Counted from the stretch's first letter, positions 35,700 to 43,447 are shown. The stretch is 57,891 nt of DNA from Clostridiales bacterium (GCA_021201185.1 JAJQFJ010000078.1:1-57891); one strand, 5' to 3'. Translations and numbers: made by a program. Notes: a model not told the origin generated them from the sequence alone.

Positions 35700-36785
35700 T
35701 CAACTCTGTGCAAAGTTTGTGTTAGATTTTTGAAAAATCGACAGGAGCAGACAACGCAATGGCACGTCGTCTGCTCCTGTACTGCATTTGAGCTGTAATT
35801 TGTCGTTCCACAGCAGCGTCTGATAGGCCCCGGTCTCCAGCACGGAGCAGATGCCCTCCACCCCGCAACGGACCATGTTGGCCACCGCCGCATCCGTATA
35901 GAACGCCATGTGCTGGGTCATGACCACGTTGGGAAACTGCCGTAGATAGGCCATGGAGCTGTTGCAGATGATCTCGTCCCGGTGGTTCTGGTGGTAGATG
36001 CCCTCCTCGTACTCGAAGCAGTCCAGCCCCAGGCCGCCGATCTTCTTCTGCTCGATGCCGGCGATGAGGGCGTCCGTGTCCATGAGGGGACCCCGGGCGC
36101 AGTTGATGAGGATGACCCCGTCCTTCATCCGGGCGATGGCGTCGCCGTCGATCATGTGATAGGTCTGTTCGCTCAGGTTCAGGTGGACGGTGATGATGTC
36201 GCTCTCCCGGTAGAGGGTGTCCAGGTCCGTGTAGGTGAGCCAGCGGGACGCCGGGCCGGGATGACAGTCATAGCCCAGCACCCGGCAGCCGAAGCCGGAG
36301 AGGTTTTGGGCCACCTGGGCGCCGATCCGCCCGGTGCCCACAATGCCCACCGTCAGGTTGCGCAGCTCCCGGCCATAGAGGCCCTGGAGGGAGTAGTCGT
36401 TCACCTGCATCCGCCACAGGGCCGCCTTATAATGCCGCAGGCACAGGAGCGTGAGCATGACGGTGTACTCCGCCACCCCGTTGGGGTCGTAGTACGCATT
36501 ACACACGGGCAGGCCGATTTTCTTCGCATGGGCCAGGTCGATGTGGTCGTACCCCACCGTGCGGGTGGTCAGGCAGCGGACCCCCAGCTGCCGGTAGACA
36601 TCCAGCAGGGCTGCGTCGATTTTCCCCTGGCCGAGGATCGTCACCCCGTCGCACCCCGCCGCCAGCTCGGCGTTTTCCAGGGTCGGCACCTGCTCCGTCA
36701 GGGCCAGCTCCACCCCGAGCTGCCGGGCACAGCGGTCAAAATGCGCCCTCTCATCGTCTCTGACCTCATAGGCAAGTATTTTCAT
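35700..36785 (-). CDS. D-isomer-specific 2-hydroxyacid dehydrogenase (D-lactate dehydrogenase-like)
   Basis: NADH-dependent reductase of a 2-oxoacid to the D-2-hydroxyacid, for example pyruvate to D-lactate. The 361-residue protein has the Rossmann motif GTGRIG (150-155), and catalytic R231 (NCARG), E260 and H292 (QHMAF), in the same spacing as D-lactate dehydrogenases. The family normally ends near residue 330. Here about 30 extra residues (KLQLKCSTGADDVP onward) are encoded by a sequence that is itself a good terminator hairpin, so the original stop seems to have been lost. The gene is divergent from a Crp/Fnr regulator, which may control it. Exact substrate unproven. Confidence 0.9.
   Translation of the reverse strand: MKILAYEVRDDERAHFDRCARQLGVELALTEQVPTLENAELAAGCDGVTILGQGKIDAALLDVYRQLGVRCLTTRTVGYDHIDLAHAKKIGLPVCNAYYDPNGVAEYTVMLTLLCLRHYKAALWRMQVNDYSLQGLYGRELRNLTVGIVGTGRIGAQVAQNLSGFGCRVLGYDCHPGPASRWLTYTDLDTLYRESDIITVHLNLSEQTYHMIDGDAIARMKDGVILINCARGPLMDTDALIAGIEQKKIGGLGLDCFEYEEGIYHQNHRDEIICNSSMAYLRQFPNVVMTQHMAFYTDAAVANMVRCGVEGICSVLETGAYQTLLWNDKLQLKCSTGADDVPLRCLLLSIFQKSNTNFAQS
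35735..35786 (-). terminator. Terminator embedded in the 3' end of the hydroxyacid dehydrogenase gene
   Basis: ACAGGAGCAGAC and GTCTGCTCCTGT form a 12-bp stem followed on the minus strand by CGATTTTTC. It has the form of an intrinsic terminator but lies within the coding frame, before the first in-frame stop at 35700. Confidence 0.75.
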
Positions 36786-36798
36786 ATCAGTACCTCCT

Positions 36799-36835
36799 AA
36801 GGCATCGCCGCAGATGTATTTGTGCAGTGATGCCT
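36799..36835. repeat. Miniature (internally deleted) copy of the 164-bp repeat
   Basis: AAGGCATCGCCGCA at the left and TTTGTGCAGTGATGCCT at the right match the two ends of the 164-bp element, joined directly so that only 37 bp remain. It lies in the gap between the divergent hydroxyacid dehydrogenase and Crp-like genes, upstream of the latter's promoter. Confidence 0.65.
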
Positions 36836-36847
36836 CAAATCATCTGG

Positions 36848-36876
36848 TTGCATGATAGCCCCAACTGTGCTATTCT
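36848..36876 (+). promoter_or_regulatory. Promoter of the Crp/Fnr-like gene
   Basis: TTGCAT (36848-36853), 17-bp spacer and TATTCT (36871-36876), 37 bp before the start codon. Confidence 0.65.
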
Positions 36877-36912
36877 GAATGTAACACAGATGACATTTGG
36901 GAGGGAAATCGA

Positions 36913-37575
36913 ATGGAGATCAAGTTCACCGGTGAGGAGATGGACATTCTCGCCCGGTGGGGCTACCTGCGCCATTTTACCCGGAATGAGCCCATCTATC
37001 TGGAGGGAGATGTGGCCAGTACCCTGTGCTTCATCCGGGGGGGGCGGGTACGCATTATGCTGGGCACCCCGGAGGGGGAGGAGCTGACCCTGGAGATCGT
37101 GGAAAAGGGGCGGCTGTTCGGGGAATCCTCCTTTCTCAGCAAAAGCCTGCGGCCCACCACCGTCACGGCGGTGACAGAGGTCGAGCTGATCTGCTGCACC
37201 ATCGGCCAGCTCATCCCCTGCCTCTGCCAGAATCCGGACATTCTGACCAAGGTGTTGCAGCACTGCTCCGAGACGATGAACCACCTGTCCTACTCCCTCC
37301 ACTCCTTCCGCTTTATGGACCGCTATCAGCGCATCGCCTCCTTCCTGCTCACCGAGACGGGGACGGACAACCCGGACAAGGAGATCACCGGCCAGTGTCT
37401 GCCCTACACCCATGAGGAGATCGCCATGTGCCTGGGCCTGGCCCGGCCTACCGTGAGCCAGGTGCTCAAGGAGTTTGAGCGCAGCGGCTGGGTGAGGTGC
37501 GCCTACGGGCGGGTCTACATTCTGGACAGGACGGCCCTGGCCGGGAGCGTGACCTACCGGACCGGCAACATCTGA
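36913..37575 (+). CDS. Crp/Fnr-family transcriptional regulator
   Basis: A 220-residue regulator with an N-terminal cyclic-nucleotide-type beta barrel (about 10-120; PIYLEGDVASTLCFIRGGRV, then GRLFGESSFL) and a C-terminal helix-turn-helix (about 165-200; THEEIAMCLGLARPTVSQVL). There is no N-terminal cluster of cysteines, so it is not an FNR-type iron-sulfur sensor. The effector is unknown. It is divergent from the D-2-hydroxyacid dehydrogenase gene 127 bp away, a layout that suggests control of that gene and itself. GGGAGG precedes the ATG. Confidence 0.92.
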   Translation: MEIKFTGEEMDILARWGYLRHFTRNEPIYLEGDVASTLCFIRGGRVRIMLGTPEGEELTLEIVEKGRLFGESSFLSKSLRPTTVTAVTEVELICCTIGQLIPCLCQNPDILTKVLQHCSETMNHLSYSLHSFRFMDRYQRIASFLLTETGTDNPDKEITGQCLPYTHEEIAMCLGLARPTVSQVLKEFERSGWVRCAYGRVYILDRTALAGSVTYRTGNI

Positions 37576-37614
37576 CTCTTTTTCTTTTCGAAACGATGTT
37601 CACAAAACGTTTGC

Positions 37615-37634
37615 AAATCTGTCGCAGATTTTTC
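37615..37634 (+). terminator. Short terminator-like hairpin after the Crp/Fnr gene
   Basis: AAATCTG-TCG-CAGATTT followed by TTC, 40 bp past the stop. The stem is AT-rich and short, so termination may be partial. Confidence 0.5.
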
Positions 37635-37657
37635 AGGCCTTCGACCCCGGCGTTTGC

Positions 37658-37889
37658 TATACTAAAGCTGCAAAGAACGAAGGGCTCCACTCTCCCTCCT
37701 ATATATTCTTTCAAACACACTGTGCCCGGCAGATGCAAAAGCAACTGCCGGGCACAGACAACGGGAAAGATTGATAAAATTTTAACGGTCATGCGCCCGG
37801 CCCATATTGCAAGAAAGAGACGCCCGCAACGGGACGTCTCTTCTCAGCCTGTTCCAAACCGCTCAGGGAAGCAACGGAGGAGAACCAGC
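37658..37889 (+). other. Structured intergenic region between Crp/Fnr and rpmB
   Basis: The gap of nearly 500 bp begins with an extended -10 promoter-like box TGCTATACT (37656-37663 region). Downstream are a 12-bp perfect hairpin TGTGCCCGGCAG / CTGCCGGGCACA (37721-37756) and a second stem AGAGACG...CGTCTCT (37816-37841). Neither is followed by T runs, and no long frame is convincing. A small ORF with a good ribosome site follows at 37890. The region may encode a structured RNA or the leader of that small gene. Confidence 0.4.
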
Positions 37890-38000
37890 ATGTGCAGCTC
37901 CGCCGGGCGCCCTCTGCCTGGGCGTTCCGGGGTCTGTATAGACAGCATACCACAAATGCCGCTCTTTTCCCTTATTTTTACGCAATCTGTCGTTTTATGA
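37890..38000 (+). CDS. Putative small ORF, 36 residues
   Basis: An ATG preceded by CGGAGGAG at a spacing of seven bases opens a 36-residue frame: MCSSAGRPLPGRSGVCIDS, then a hydrophobic end IPQMPLFSLIFTQSVVL. It has two cysteines (C2 and C16) and a Gly/Arg/Pro-rich middle. No family is recognised. Support is only the ribosome site, the upstream promoter-like box and the otherwise unexplained gap. It may equally be chance. Confidence 0.3.
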   Translation: MCSSAGRPLPGRSGVCIDSIPQMPLFSLIFTQSVVL

Positions 38001-38017
38001 GCGTAATCTGTCGTTTC
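37981..38017. repeat. Two direct repeats 21 bp apart
   Basis: CGCAATCTGTCGTTT (37981-37995) and CGTAATCTGTCGTTT (38002-38016) differ by one base and start exactly 21 bp apart, two helical turns. The core ATCTGTCG occurs a third time at 37617-37624. They could be regulator-binding sites or chance. Confidence 0.5.
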
Positions 38018-38019
38018 CG

Positions 38020-38058
38020 AAAAATAAGCCCCTCTGCCTTTCCCGGGCAGAGGGGCTT
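38020..38058 (-). terminator. Terminator of rpmB
   Basis: AAGCCCCTCTGCC / GGCAGAGGGGCTT (13 bp) with ATTTTTC after it on the minus strand, 14 bp past the rpmB stop. Confidence 0.92.
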
Positions 38059-38071
38059 CATCCGCGTGCCA

Positions 38072-38257
38072 TCAGGCGCGCTCAACTTTACCGGAACGGA
38101 GGCATCTTGTGCAGACGTAGACGTGAGTGGGGGTGCCATTCACGATCGCCTTGACGCGCTTCACGTTCGGCTTCCAGGGGCGATTGGAACGACGGTGGGA
38201 GTGGGAAACCTGAATTCCGAAGGTTACGCCCTTGCCGCAAAAGTCGCATTTAGCCAT
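38072..38257 (-). CDS. rpmB: 50S ribosomal protein L28
   Basis: L28 is a small 50S protein. The 61-residue product has zinc-type cysteines C4 and C7 (MAKCDFCGKG) and the later CTRC pair, and the NRPWKPNVKRV core. The ATG at 38257 has GAGGAGGTTT upstream; an upstream extension of the frame is not conserved and crosses the promoter. It is monocistronic. Confidence 0.96.
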   Translation of the reverse strand: MAKCDFCGKGVTFGIQVSHSHRRSNRPWKPNVKRVKAIVNGTPTHVYVCTRCLRSGKVERA

Positions 38258-38303
38258 TATGCAAACCTCCTCGCTTGAAAATTCTCTGAAAACAGCATTG
38301 ATT

Positions 38304-38332
38304 ATTTTATCAGAGCTGTCCGGGAAAATCAA
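38304..38332 (-). promoter_or_regulatory. Promoter of rpmB
   Basis: TTGATT (38327-38332), 17-bp spacer and TAAAAT (38304-38309) on the minus strand, 46 bp before the rpmB start. Confidence 0.75.
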
Positions 38333-38411
38333 CCCCCTAATTTGCATTTTTCTGATTTTTGCCATTTTTCCGCCGGGTCCTCTTTTTTTCCGGTCCGTCT
38401 GCAAGAAACCG

Positions 38412-38440
38412 TTGCCAATCGCCCCAAAAACCGTTATACT
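38412..38440 (+). promoter_or_regulatory. Promoter of hprK
   Basis: TTGCCA (38412-38417), 17-bp spacer and TATACT (38435-38440), 39 bp before the hprK ATG. Confidence 0.78.
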
Positions 38441-38479
38441 AAAGCCATCGCAAAAAGCACGAACAGGAGGTCATTGCCG

Positions 38480-39436
38480 ATGTATGGAGGCCATTTCGTA
38501 GAGCTGGGAGCCATTATCAGGGAATTCAACCTGGAGGTGCTCCACGGCTGCAAGGACTACGAGAAGATCCACATTCTCAAGGCCAGCATCAACCGCCCCG
38601 GGCTTCAGCTGGTGGGCTTTTACGACTATTTCGACACGACGCGCATCCAGCTGCTGGGCATGGTGGAGTGGACCTATCTCACCAAGCTCTCCCCGGAGGA
38701 GCGGCAGCAGCGGTTTGACGACCTGTTCTCCCGACCCCTGCCCGCCGTCATCATCGCCCGGAACCTGGAGGTCTTTCCCGAGTGTCTGGCGGCGGCAAAG
38801 AAATACGACCGGACGCTGCTGCGCACCAGTCAGGACACCGCCGCCATTCAGAACCTGCTCATCACCTCCCTCAACCGCTCCCTCTCCCCTCAGATCACCC
38901 GTCACGGGGACCTGGTGGAGATCTACGGCGAAGGGGTGCTGTTGCTGGGAGAGGGCGGCGTGGGCAAGAGCGAGACCGCCGTGGAGCTCATCAAGCGGGG
39001 CCACCGGCTCATCGCCGACGACGCCGTGGAGATTCACCGGGTAGGGCCCAACTCCCTTATCGGCATGGCCCCGGAGCTGATTCGGTACTATGTGGAGCTG
39101 CGGGGCATCGGCGTCATCGACGTCCGCCGCCTGTTCGGTATGGCCGCCGTCAAGGACAGCCAGGAGATTAACCTTATCATCAATCTGGAGCAGTGGAAGG
39201 AGGGGATGCTCTACGACCGGCTGGGGCTGGAGAACATGTATACCTCCATCCTGGACGTGGAGCTGCCTACCCTCACCATCCCGGTGAATCCCGGGCGCAA
39301 CCTGGCCATCATCATCGAGGTGGCCGCCATGAACAACCGGCACAAAAAGATGGGCTACAACGCCGCCCAGGAGTTTACCGACCAGATCAACCAGCATTTC
39401 GACCAGCAGATCGCAGACCATCAGACCGAACTATAA
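38480..39436 (+). CDS. hprK: HPr kinase/phosphorylase
   Basis: HprK phosphorylates (with ATP or PPi) and dephosphorylates Ser46 of HPr, which controls carbon catabolite repression through CcpA and PTS uptake. The 318-residue protein has the N-terminal domain (1-130), H142, the P-loop GEGGVGKSET (157-166) and the HprK signature ELRGIGVIDVRRLFG (206-220). The ATG at 38480 follows AGGAGG. It is followed 33 bp later by a ROK glucokinase, so a two-gene carbon-control and glucose-phosphorylation operon is likely. HPr and CcpA are not in the window. Confidence 0.97.
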   Translation: MYGGHFVELGAIIREFNLEVLHGCKDYEKIHILKASINRPGLQLVGFYDYFDTTRIQLLGMVEWTYLTKLSPEERQQRFDDLFSRPLPAVIIARNLEVFPECLAAAKKYDRTLLRTSQDTAAIQNLLITSLNRSLSPQITRHGDLVEIYGEGVLLLGEGGVGKSETAVELIKRGHRLIADDAVEIHRVGPNSLIGMAPELIRYYVELRGIGVIDVRRLFGMAAVKDSQEINLIINLEQWKEGMLYDRLGLENMYTSILDVELPTLTIPVNPGRNLAIIIEVAAMNNRHKKMGYNAAQEFTDQINQHFDQQIADHQTEL

Positions 39437-39469
39437 GGCACCTCAGCATAAACAGAGGGAGGGTTCTTC

Positions 39470-40423
39470 ATGGTACGCATTGGCATCGACGTAGGAGGCA
39501 CGAACCTGGTGGCCGGGGTGGTAGACGGTCAGAACCGTATTCTGTCCCGGGCCAGGGTCCGGGCCGCCAGCTGTCCCACTCCGGAGGAGACGGTGGCCGC
39601 TCTGGTCCGCATCTCCGGAGAGGCTCTCCAGGGGGCGGGCGTCTCCCGGGAGGAGGTGTCCTCGGTGGGCATCGGCATCCCCGGCCTGGTGGACGATCTG
39701 ACCGGGTGCGCCGTCAAGGCGGCCAACGCCCCCTTTGACCACACCCCCGTCCGGGCGCTGTTCCAGGCTCTCTGGGACGTGCCGGTCTCCCTGGAAAACG
39801 ACGCCTGCTGCGCCGTCCTGGGGGAGGGGGTCGCCGGTTGCGGCCGGGAGAGCGACTTCTTCATGATGTTCACTCTGGGCACCGGCGTCGGCGGCAGCTA
39901 TCTCCAGCGGACGGGCAACGGGATACACCTCCAGGGCACCGAGATGGGCCACATGGTCCTCCGGGCGGGAGGCTATCCCTGTCCCTGCGGCCGCCGGGGC
40001 TGCTGGGAGCAGTATTCCTCCGCCACCGCCCTGAAGCGCCAGACCCGGGAGGTGATGAACCTCCACCCGGAGAGCAGTATGTGGCCCCTGTGCAACTGGG
40101 ACCTGACCAGGGTCAGCGGCAAGACCGCCTTTATCGCCATGCGCCAGGGAGACGAGACCGCCACCCGGCTCACCGACCGGTATCTCTCCGACCTGGCCGA
40201 CGGACTGGCCAACGCCGTCAACATCTTCTCCCCGGACATGATCTGTCTGGGGGGCGGTGTGGCCAACGAGCGGGAGGAGGCCCTGCTCCTTCCCCTCCAG
40301 CACCTGGTGGATGAGCGCACCCACGCCCGCCAGGGGACGGGGAAAACCCGTCTCGTCAAGGCCCAGCTGGGCAACGACGCCGGCATCGTGGGAGCGGCGC
40401 TGCTGGAGCTGCCCCGGGTGTGA
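39470..40423 (+). CDS. glcK: ROK-family glucokinase
   Basis: Phosphorylates glucose to glucose-6-phosphate with ATP in the cytoplasm. The 317-residue protein has the phosphate-binding motif GIDVGGTN (5-12), catalytic D111 (LEND), EMGHM with H161, and the ROK zinc motif CPCGRRGCWEQY (C171, C173, C178). No HTH domain is present, so it is a kinase rather than a NagC-type repressor. GAGGGAGGGTT precedes the ATG. It lies just after hprK. Glucose preference is inferred; N-acetylmannosamine or other hexoses are possible in the ROK family. Confidence 0.92.
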   Translation: MVRIGIDVGGTNLVAGVVDGQNRILSRARVRAASCPTPEETVAALVRISGEALQGAGVSREEVSSVGIGIPGLVDDLTGCAVKAANAPFDHTPVRALFQALWDVPVSLENDACCAVLGEGVAGCGRESDFFMMFTLGTGVGGSYLQRTGNGIHLQGTEMGHMVLRAGGYPCPCGRRGCWEQYSSATALKRQTREVMNLHPESSMWPLCNWDLTRVSGKTAFIAMRQGDETATRLTDRYLSDLADGLANAVNIFSPDMICLGGGVANEREEALLLPLQHLVDERTHARQGTGKTRLVKAQLGNDAGIVGAALLELPRV

Positions 40424-40438
40424 GCCGGAGGCGAAGAT

Positions 40439-40897
40439 ATGTGTGAAAGAGAAGAAGAACGCCATTCCATGGAACCGCCGAAGGACAGTGCCGACACGGG
40501 CAGCCGCAGACAGTTCGAAGGCATTTTGAGCGCTGTCTACCTGGGCATCTGGGCGTTTGCCCTGTTGGTGTTCTGGTGCTTTACCGACGGTTCAGACGCC
40601 ATGGGGTTTAGCCTGGTGTTCCTGTGGATTGTGCTGCCGGTCGCCACCTTTGTCGTCTCCCTGCTGATCGGCAAAAATAATCTCTGGGGCAGGCGCAAAT
40701 GGTGGGTGGTCCTCGTCTTTGGGCTGATGTATCTGCTGGCGGAGTATGCCACCTTCGGCCTTGCCAATATGATTGCCAGCTCCTTCGCCCGGCTTGCCGC
40801 CCCGGAGCCCGGCATGCTGCTGACCGGTGGGCTGATTTCCGCCCTGGGGCTGGGTATCGGCAGTCTGGTTGGACGGGGCAGGGCCAGGGGGAAGTGA
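40439..40897 (+). CDS. Small membrane protein of unknown function (four helices)
   Basis: A 152-residue protein with a polar N-terminus (1-27, Glu/Asp/Arg/Ser-rich) and about four membrane segments (around 29-48, 55-76, 88-108, 124-144), ending in a Gly/Arg tail. No family is recognised. GGAGG precedes the ATG, 15 bp after glcK, so it probably belongs to the hprK-glcK transcript. A second unrelated membrane protein follows. Functional link to carbon control is not supported by any motif. Confidence 0.6.
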   Translation: MCEREEERHSMEPPKDSADTGSRRQFEGILSAVYLGIWAFALLVFWCFTDGSDAMGFSLVFLWIVLPVATFVVSLLIGKNNLWGRRKWWVVLVFGLMYLLAEYATFGLANMIASSFARLAAPEPGMLLTGGLISALGLGIGSLVGRGRARGK

Positions 40898-40946
40898 TGG
40901 GCTTTCTTCGGGCAGATCATTCTTACCACGGCAGGAGGGAACTGCG

Positions 40947-41462
40947 ATGTCAGCAAAACGAAAAATCGTACTGGCCCTGTCCGGCGTGTCTACTTTTGCG
41001 CTGGTGGTCTGCGCTGGTCTTCTGTTGGTTGCCCTCTCTCAGTTGGGGGCCGACCTGTCCGCTCTGGAGGATTCCACCGTGTCCAACGCCTCGGCGGATA
41101 CGGTAGGCGGGTGGGCTGCCATTGGCGGATTGATCGGCGTTGGCCTTGGCGGGATGGCTTGGCTTGCCTTTGCAGTGATCGGCATGGTCGTGGGCCTGTC
41201 CGCCGCAGTCGCCCTGGTGATGTGGATTTTGAGTGCCGTATTCCGGAAGCGGCCTGTCGCCTTCCGGGTGACCGCCACCATCGGACAGATCCCTCTCCCC
41301 TTGGCCGGGCTGTGCCTGGTCAACGGCGATTCAGAAGTGCTGGCCTTAGGGCTAGGGCTAATCGCCTATTTCGTGCTGGAGATGGTCCTGCTGTACACGG
41401 ACCGGGAAACGGTAGAAACACAACCTCTCTCTGCCCCGTGGGAAATAGATACAGATTTATAA
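40947..41462 (+). CDS. Membrane protein of unknown function
   Basis: A 171-residue protein with an N-terminal helix (about 7-30), an extracytoplasmic-looking acidic loop (SQLGADLSALEDSTVSN), then three or four Gly/Ala-rich membrane segments and an acidic C-terminus. The ATG at 40947 is chosen for its AGGAGGGA ribosome site; an in-frame upstream start would overlap the preceding gene and adds no hydrophobic segment. No family recognised. Likely cotranscribed with the preceding membrane-protein gene and ends at the terminator at 41490. Confidence 0.6.
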   Translation: MSAKRKIVLALSGVSTFALVVCAGLLLVALSQLGADLSALEDSTVSNASADTVGGWAAIGGLIGVGLGGMAWLAFAVIGMVVGLSAAVALVMWILSAVFRKRPVAFRVTATIGQIPLPLAGLCLVNGDSEVLALGLGLIAYFVLEMVLLYTDRETVETQPLSAPWEIDTDL

Positions 41463-41489
41463 CATCCGGACAGTCCGGTATGATTACAG

Positions 41490-41525
41490 GAGGTGTGCCG
41501 CCACGTGCGGCTGCACCTCTTTTTT
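41490..41525 (+). terminator. Terminator after the hprK-glcK-membrane protein unit
   Basis: GAGGTG.GCCGC / GCGGC.GCACCTC around CACGT with TTTTTT following. It separates this unit from spoVB. Confidence 0.9.
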
Positions 41526-41590
41526 GTCCTTCTCTTTTCCCCCCTTGCCGCATACAGTGCTCTCAGAAGCTTTTTCCGGGAGGTGTCACT

Positions 41591-43111
41591 GTGGCAGACC
41601 GTTCGGCGTCCCTCACCCGCTCCACCATGATGCTGACGGCGGTGGGGCTGGTGGCCCAGCTTTTGTCCTTTCTCTACCGGGTGGTGCTCTCCCGGCTGGT
41701 GGGGGCGGAGATCATGGGGCTGTATCAGCTCATTATGCCCGTCTACTCTATCTTTCTCTCCATCGCCGTCACCGGCCTGACGGTGGCGGTGTCCTCCCTC
41801 TCCGCCCACTATGAGGCGCTGGAGGACCGGCCCTCCGTCCGGCAGCTTTTGTGGCTGGGGCTGCGGGGGCTGGTGGCCCTGTGGCTGCCCCTGGCCGCCG
41901 TCACCCTCCTGTTCAGCGGACAAATTTCCGGTCTGCTCCTGGGGGACAGCCGTACCCGGCTGGGGCTGGTGCTCCTGCTCCCCGTTCTGCTGCTCACCGG
42001 GGTGGAGAATCTCACCAAGCACCACTTCTACGGCATCGGGGAGGTCCGCCTCCCGGCAGCGGTGGAGCTGGGGGAGCAGTTCGTCCGCACCGCCGCCGTG
42101 CTGGGGCTGGTGTGGTGCCTGCTCCCGGAGGACCCCGCCGTCGCCGTGGCCCTCATCGTCCTGGGGATGCTGGCCAGCGAGGTGTTCTCCTCCTCCTCCC
42201 TGACCATCCTCCGCCGGAGGCGGGAGCGCCGCCTCCCGGCGCAGACCCTCTCCGGCCGTCCCGCCCCCGGCCTGGGCCGGGAGATGGTGCGGGTGGCGGT
42301 GCCGGTGGGGCTGACCGCCCTGCTGGGCAATCTCATGGCCTCGGCCAACTCCGTCCTCATCCCCCGGAAGCTGGCAGCCGCCGGGCTGACCCAGGCCGCC
42401 GCCATGGAGGAGTTCGGCGTGGTCTTTGGCATGACCGGCCCCATGCTCAACCTTCCCTCCGCCTTTATCAGCGCCCTGACCCTGGCCATCGTCCCCCGGC
42501 TCAGCCAGTGCCAGGCCATGCACCGGGGCCGGGAGTGCCGGGAGAAGATCTCTAAGGCCATTCTGGCGGCCTCCGTCATCGTCCTCCCGGTCACCGCCCT
42601 GATGGTGACGCTGGGGCCGGACCTGGGGCAGCTGCTCTTTCAAAACGAGGGGGTGGGCGGTTACATTCTCCCCCTGTCCGTGGGAGTGGTCCTGAACAGC
42701 TATGAGTCCGTCCTGGCTGCCATCCTCAACGGCATTGGCCGCCAGAGCCAGTCCGCCGCCGTCAGTCTGGGCTGCGGGGGGATACAGCTGCTGTGTACCT
42801 TCCTGGGGAACGGTCTGACGGGCTTTCTCTTTGGGCTGATTCTGTCCTCCCTCCTGGGGGTGGCCCTCCGGCTGGGGCTCATCGTCCGGCACACCGGATT
42901 GCACCTGAACCTGTTCCAGTCCTTCTCCGCTCCCGCCCTGGGGGCGCTGCTGGCGGGGCTGTGCGTGCGGCTGCTCTACCGAACGTTGGCGGACTGTCCC
43001 GTGCTCGTCAGCCTGACCGCCTGCGCCGGGGCGGGACTGTTTCTCTACTTCACCGCCCTGTGGATGATGGACGTCCACCCTCTCCGGCTGTTCCACCTCG
43101 TCCGGCGGTAA
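41591..43111 (+). CDS. spoVB: SpoVB-like polysaccharide/lipid flippase (MOP superfamily)
   Basis: SpoVB-type proteins are multidrug/oligosaccharidyl-lipid/polysaccharide exporters needed for spore cortex, related to the lipid II flippase MurJ. With the GTG at 41591 (ribosome site GGGAGGTG) the protein has 506 residues and about 14 membrane segments. The N-terminus (LTRSTMMLTAVGLVAQLLSF, then YRVVLSRLVGAEIMGLYQLI) and the NLPSAFISALTLAIVPRLSQ stretch fit the SpoVB group. The frame is open far upstream through the preceding gene and terminator, so the long version is rejected. spoIIID follows 87 bp later, which supports a sporulation role. Confidence 0.88.
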   Translation: MADRSASLTRSTMMLTAVGLVAQLLSFLYRVVLSRLVGAEIMGLYQLIMPVYSIFLSIAVTGLTVAVSSLSAHYEALEDRPSVRQLLWLGLRGLVALWLPLAAVTLLFSGQISGLLLGDSRTRLGLVLLLPVLLLTGVENLTKHHFYGIGEVRLPAAVELGEQFVRTAAVLGLVWCLLPEDPAVAVALIVLGMLASEVFSSSSLTILRRRRERRLPAQTLSGRPAPGLGREMVRVAVPVGLTALLGNLMASANSVLIPRKLAAAGLTQAAAMEEFGVVFGMTGPMLNLPSAFISALTLAIVPRLSQCQAMHRGRECREKISKAILAASVIVLPVTALMVTLGPDLGQLLFQNEGVGGYILPLSVGVVLNSYESVLAAILNGIGRQSQSAAVSLGCGGIQLLCTFLGNGLTGFLFGLILSSLLGVALRLGLIVRHTGLHLNLFQSFSAPALGALLAGLCVRLLYRTLADCPVLVSLTACAGAGLFLYFTALWMMDVHPLRLFHLVRR

Positions 43112-43127
43112 GCGGCAGCCGCCCCGG

Positions 43128-43156
43128 TCATAAAACGTCCCCTCCCCCCATAGGCT
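43128..43156 (+). promoter_or_regulatory. Possible sigma-E-like promoter of spoIIID
   Basis: TCATAAAA (43128-43135) and CATAGGCT (43149-43156) with 13 bases between resemble sigma-E boxes (ATA-rich -35, CATA at -10). spoIIID is a sigma-E gene in Bacillus. The match is partial. Confidence 0.3.
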
Positions 43157-43198
43157 TCAACAGCCGGAGCTTCCCTCCGGCGGTCTGGAGTGGTTGCC

Positions 43199-43447
43199 AT
43201 GAAACAGGATATGGAGGAGCGGGCCATGGCGGTGGCCCGGTATCTCATCGAGAACCGGGCTACCGTCCGAGCGGCTGCAAAGGAGTTTGGCATTTCCAAA
43301 TCCACGGTACACAAGGACCTGCGGGAACATCTCCCGGGCATCAACCGTGCCCTCTATCTACAGGTAAAGCCCATTCTGGAGCAGAACAAGGCGGAGCGAC
43401 ACATCCGGGGCGGGATGGCCACCCGGCGAAAATACAGGGGAGACTGA
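43199..43447 (+). CDS. spoIIID: Sporulation transcription factor SpoIIID
   Basis: SpoIIID is a small mother-cell DNA-binding protein that switches genes on and off between the sigma-E and sigma-K stages. The 82-residue product has the central helix-turn-helix (NRATVRAAAKEFGISKSTVH, about 19-38) followed by DLREHLPGINRALYLQV and the basic tail HIRGGMATRRKYRGD characteristic of the family. The ATG at 43199 has GGAG upstream; a GTG three codons earlier is the alternative. Its presence shows sporulation machinery in this genome. Confidence 0.93.
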   Translation: MKQDMEERAMAVARYLIENRATVRAAAKEFGISKSTVHKDLREHLPGINRALYLQVKPILEQNKAERHIRGGMATRRKYRGD

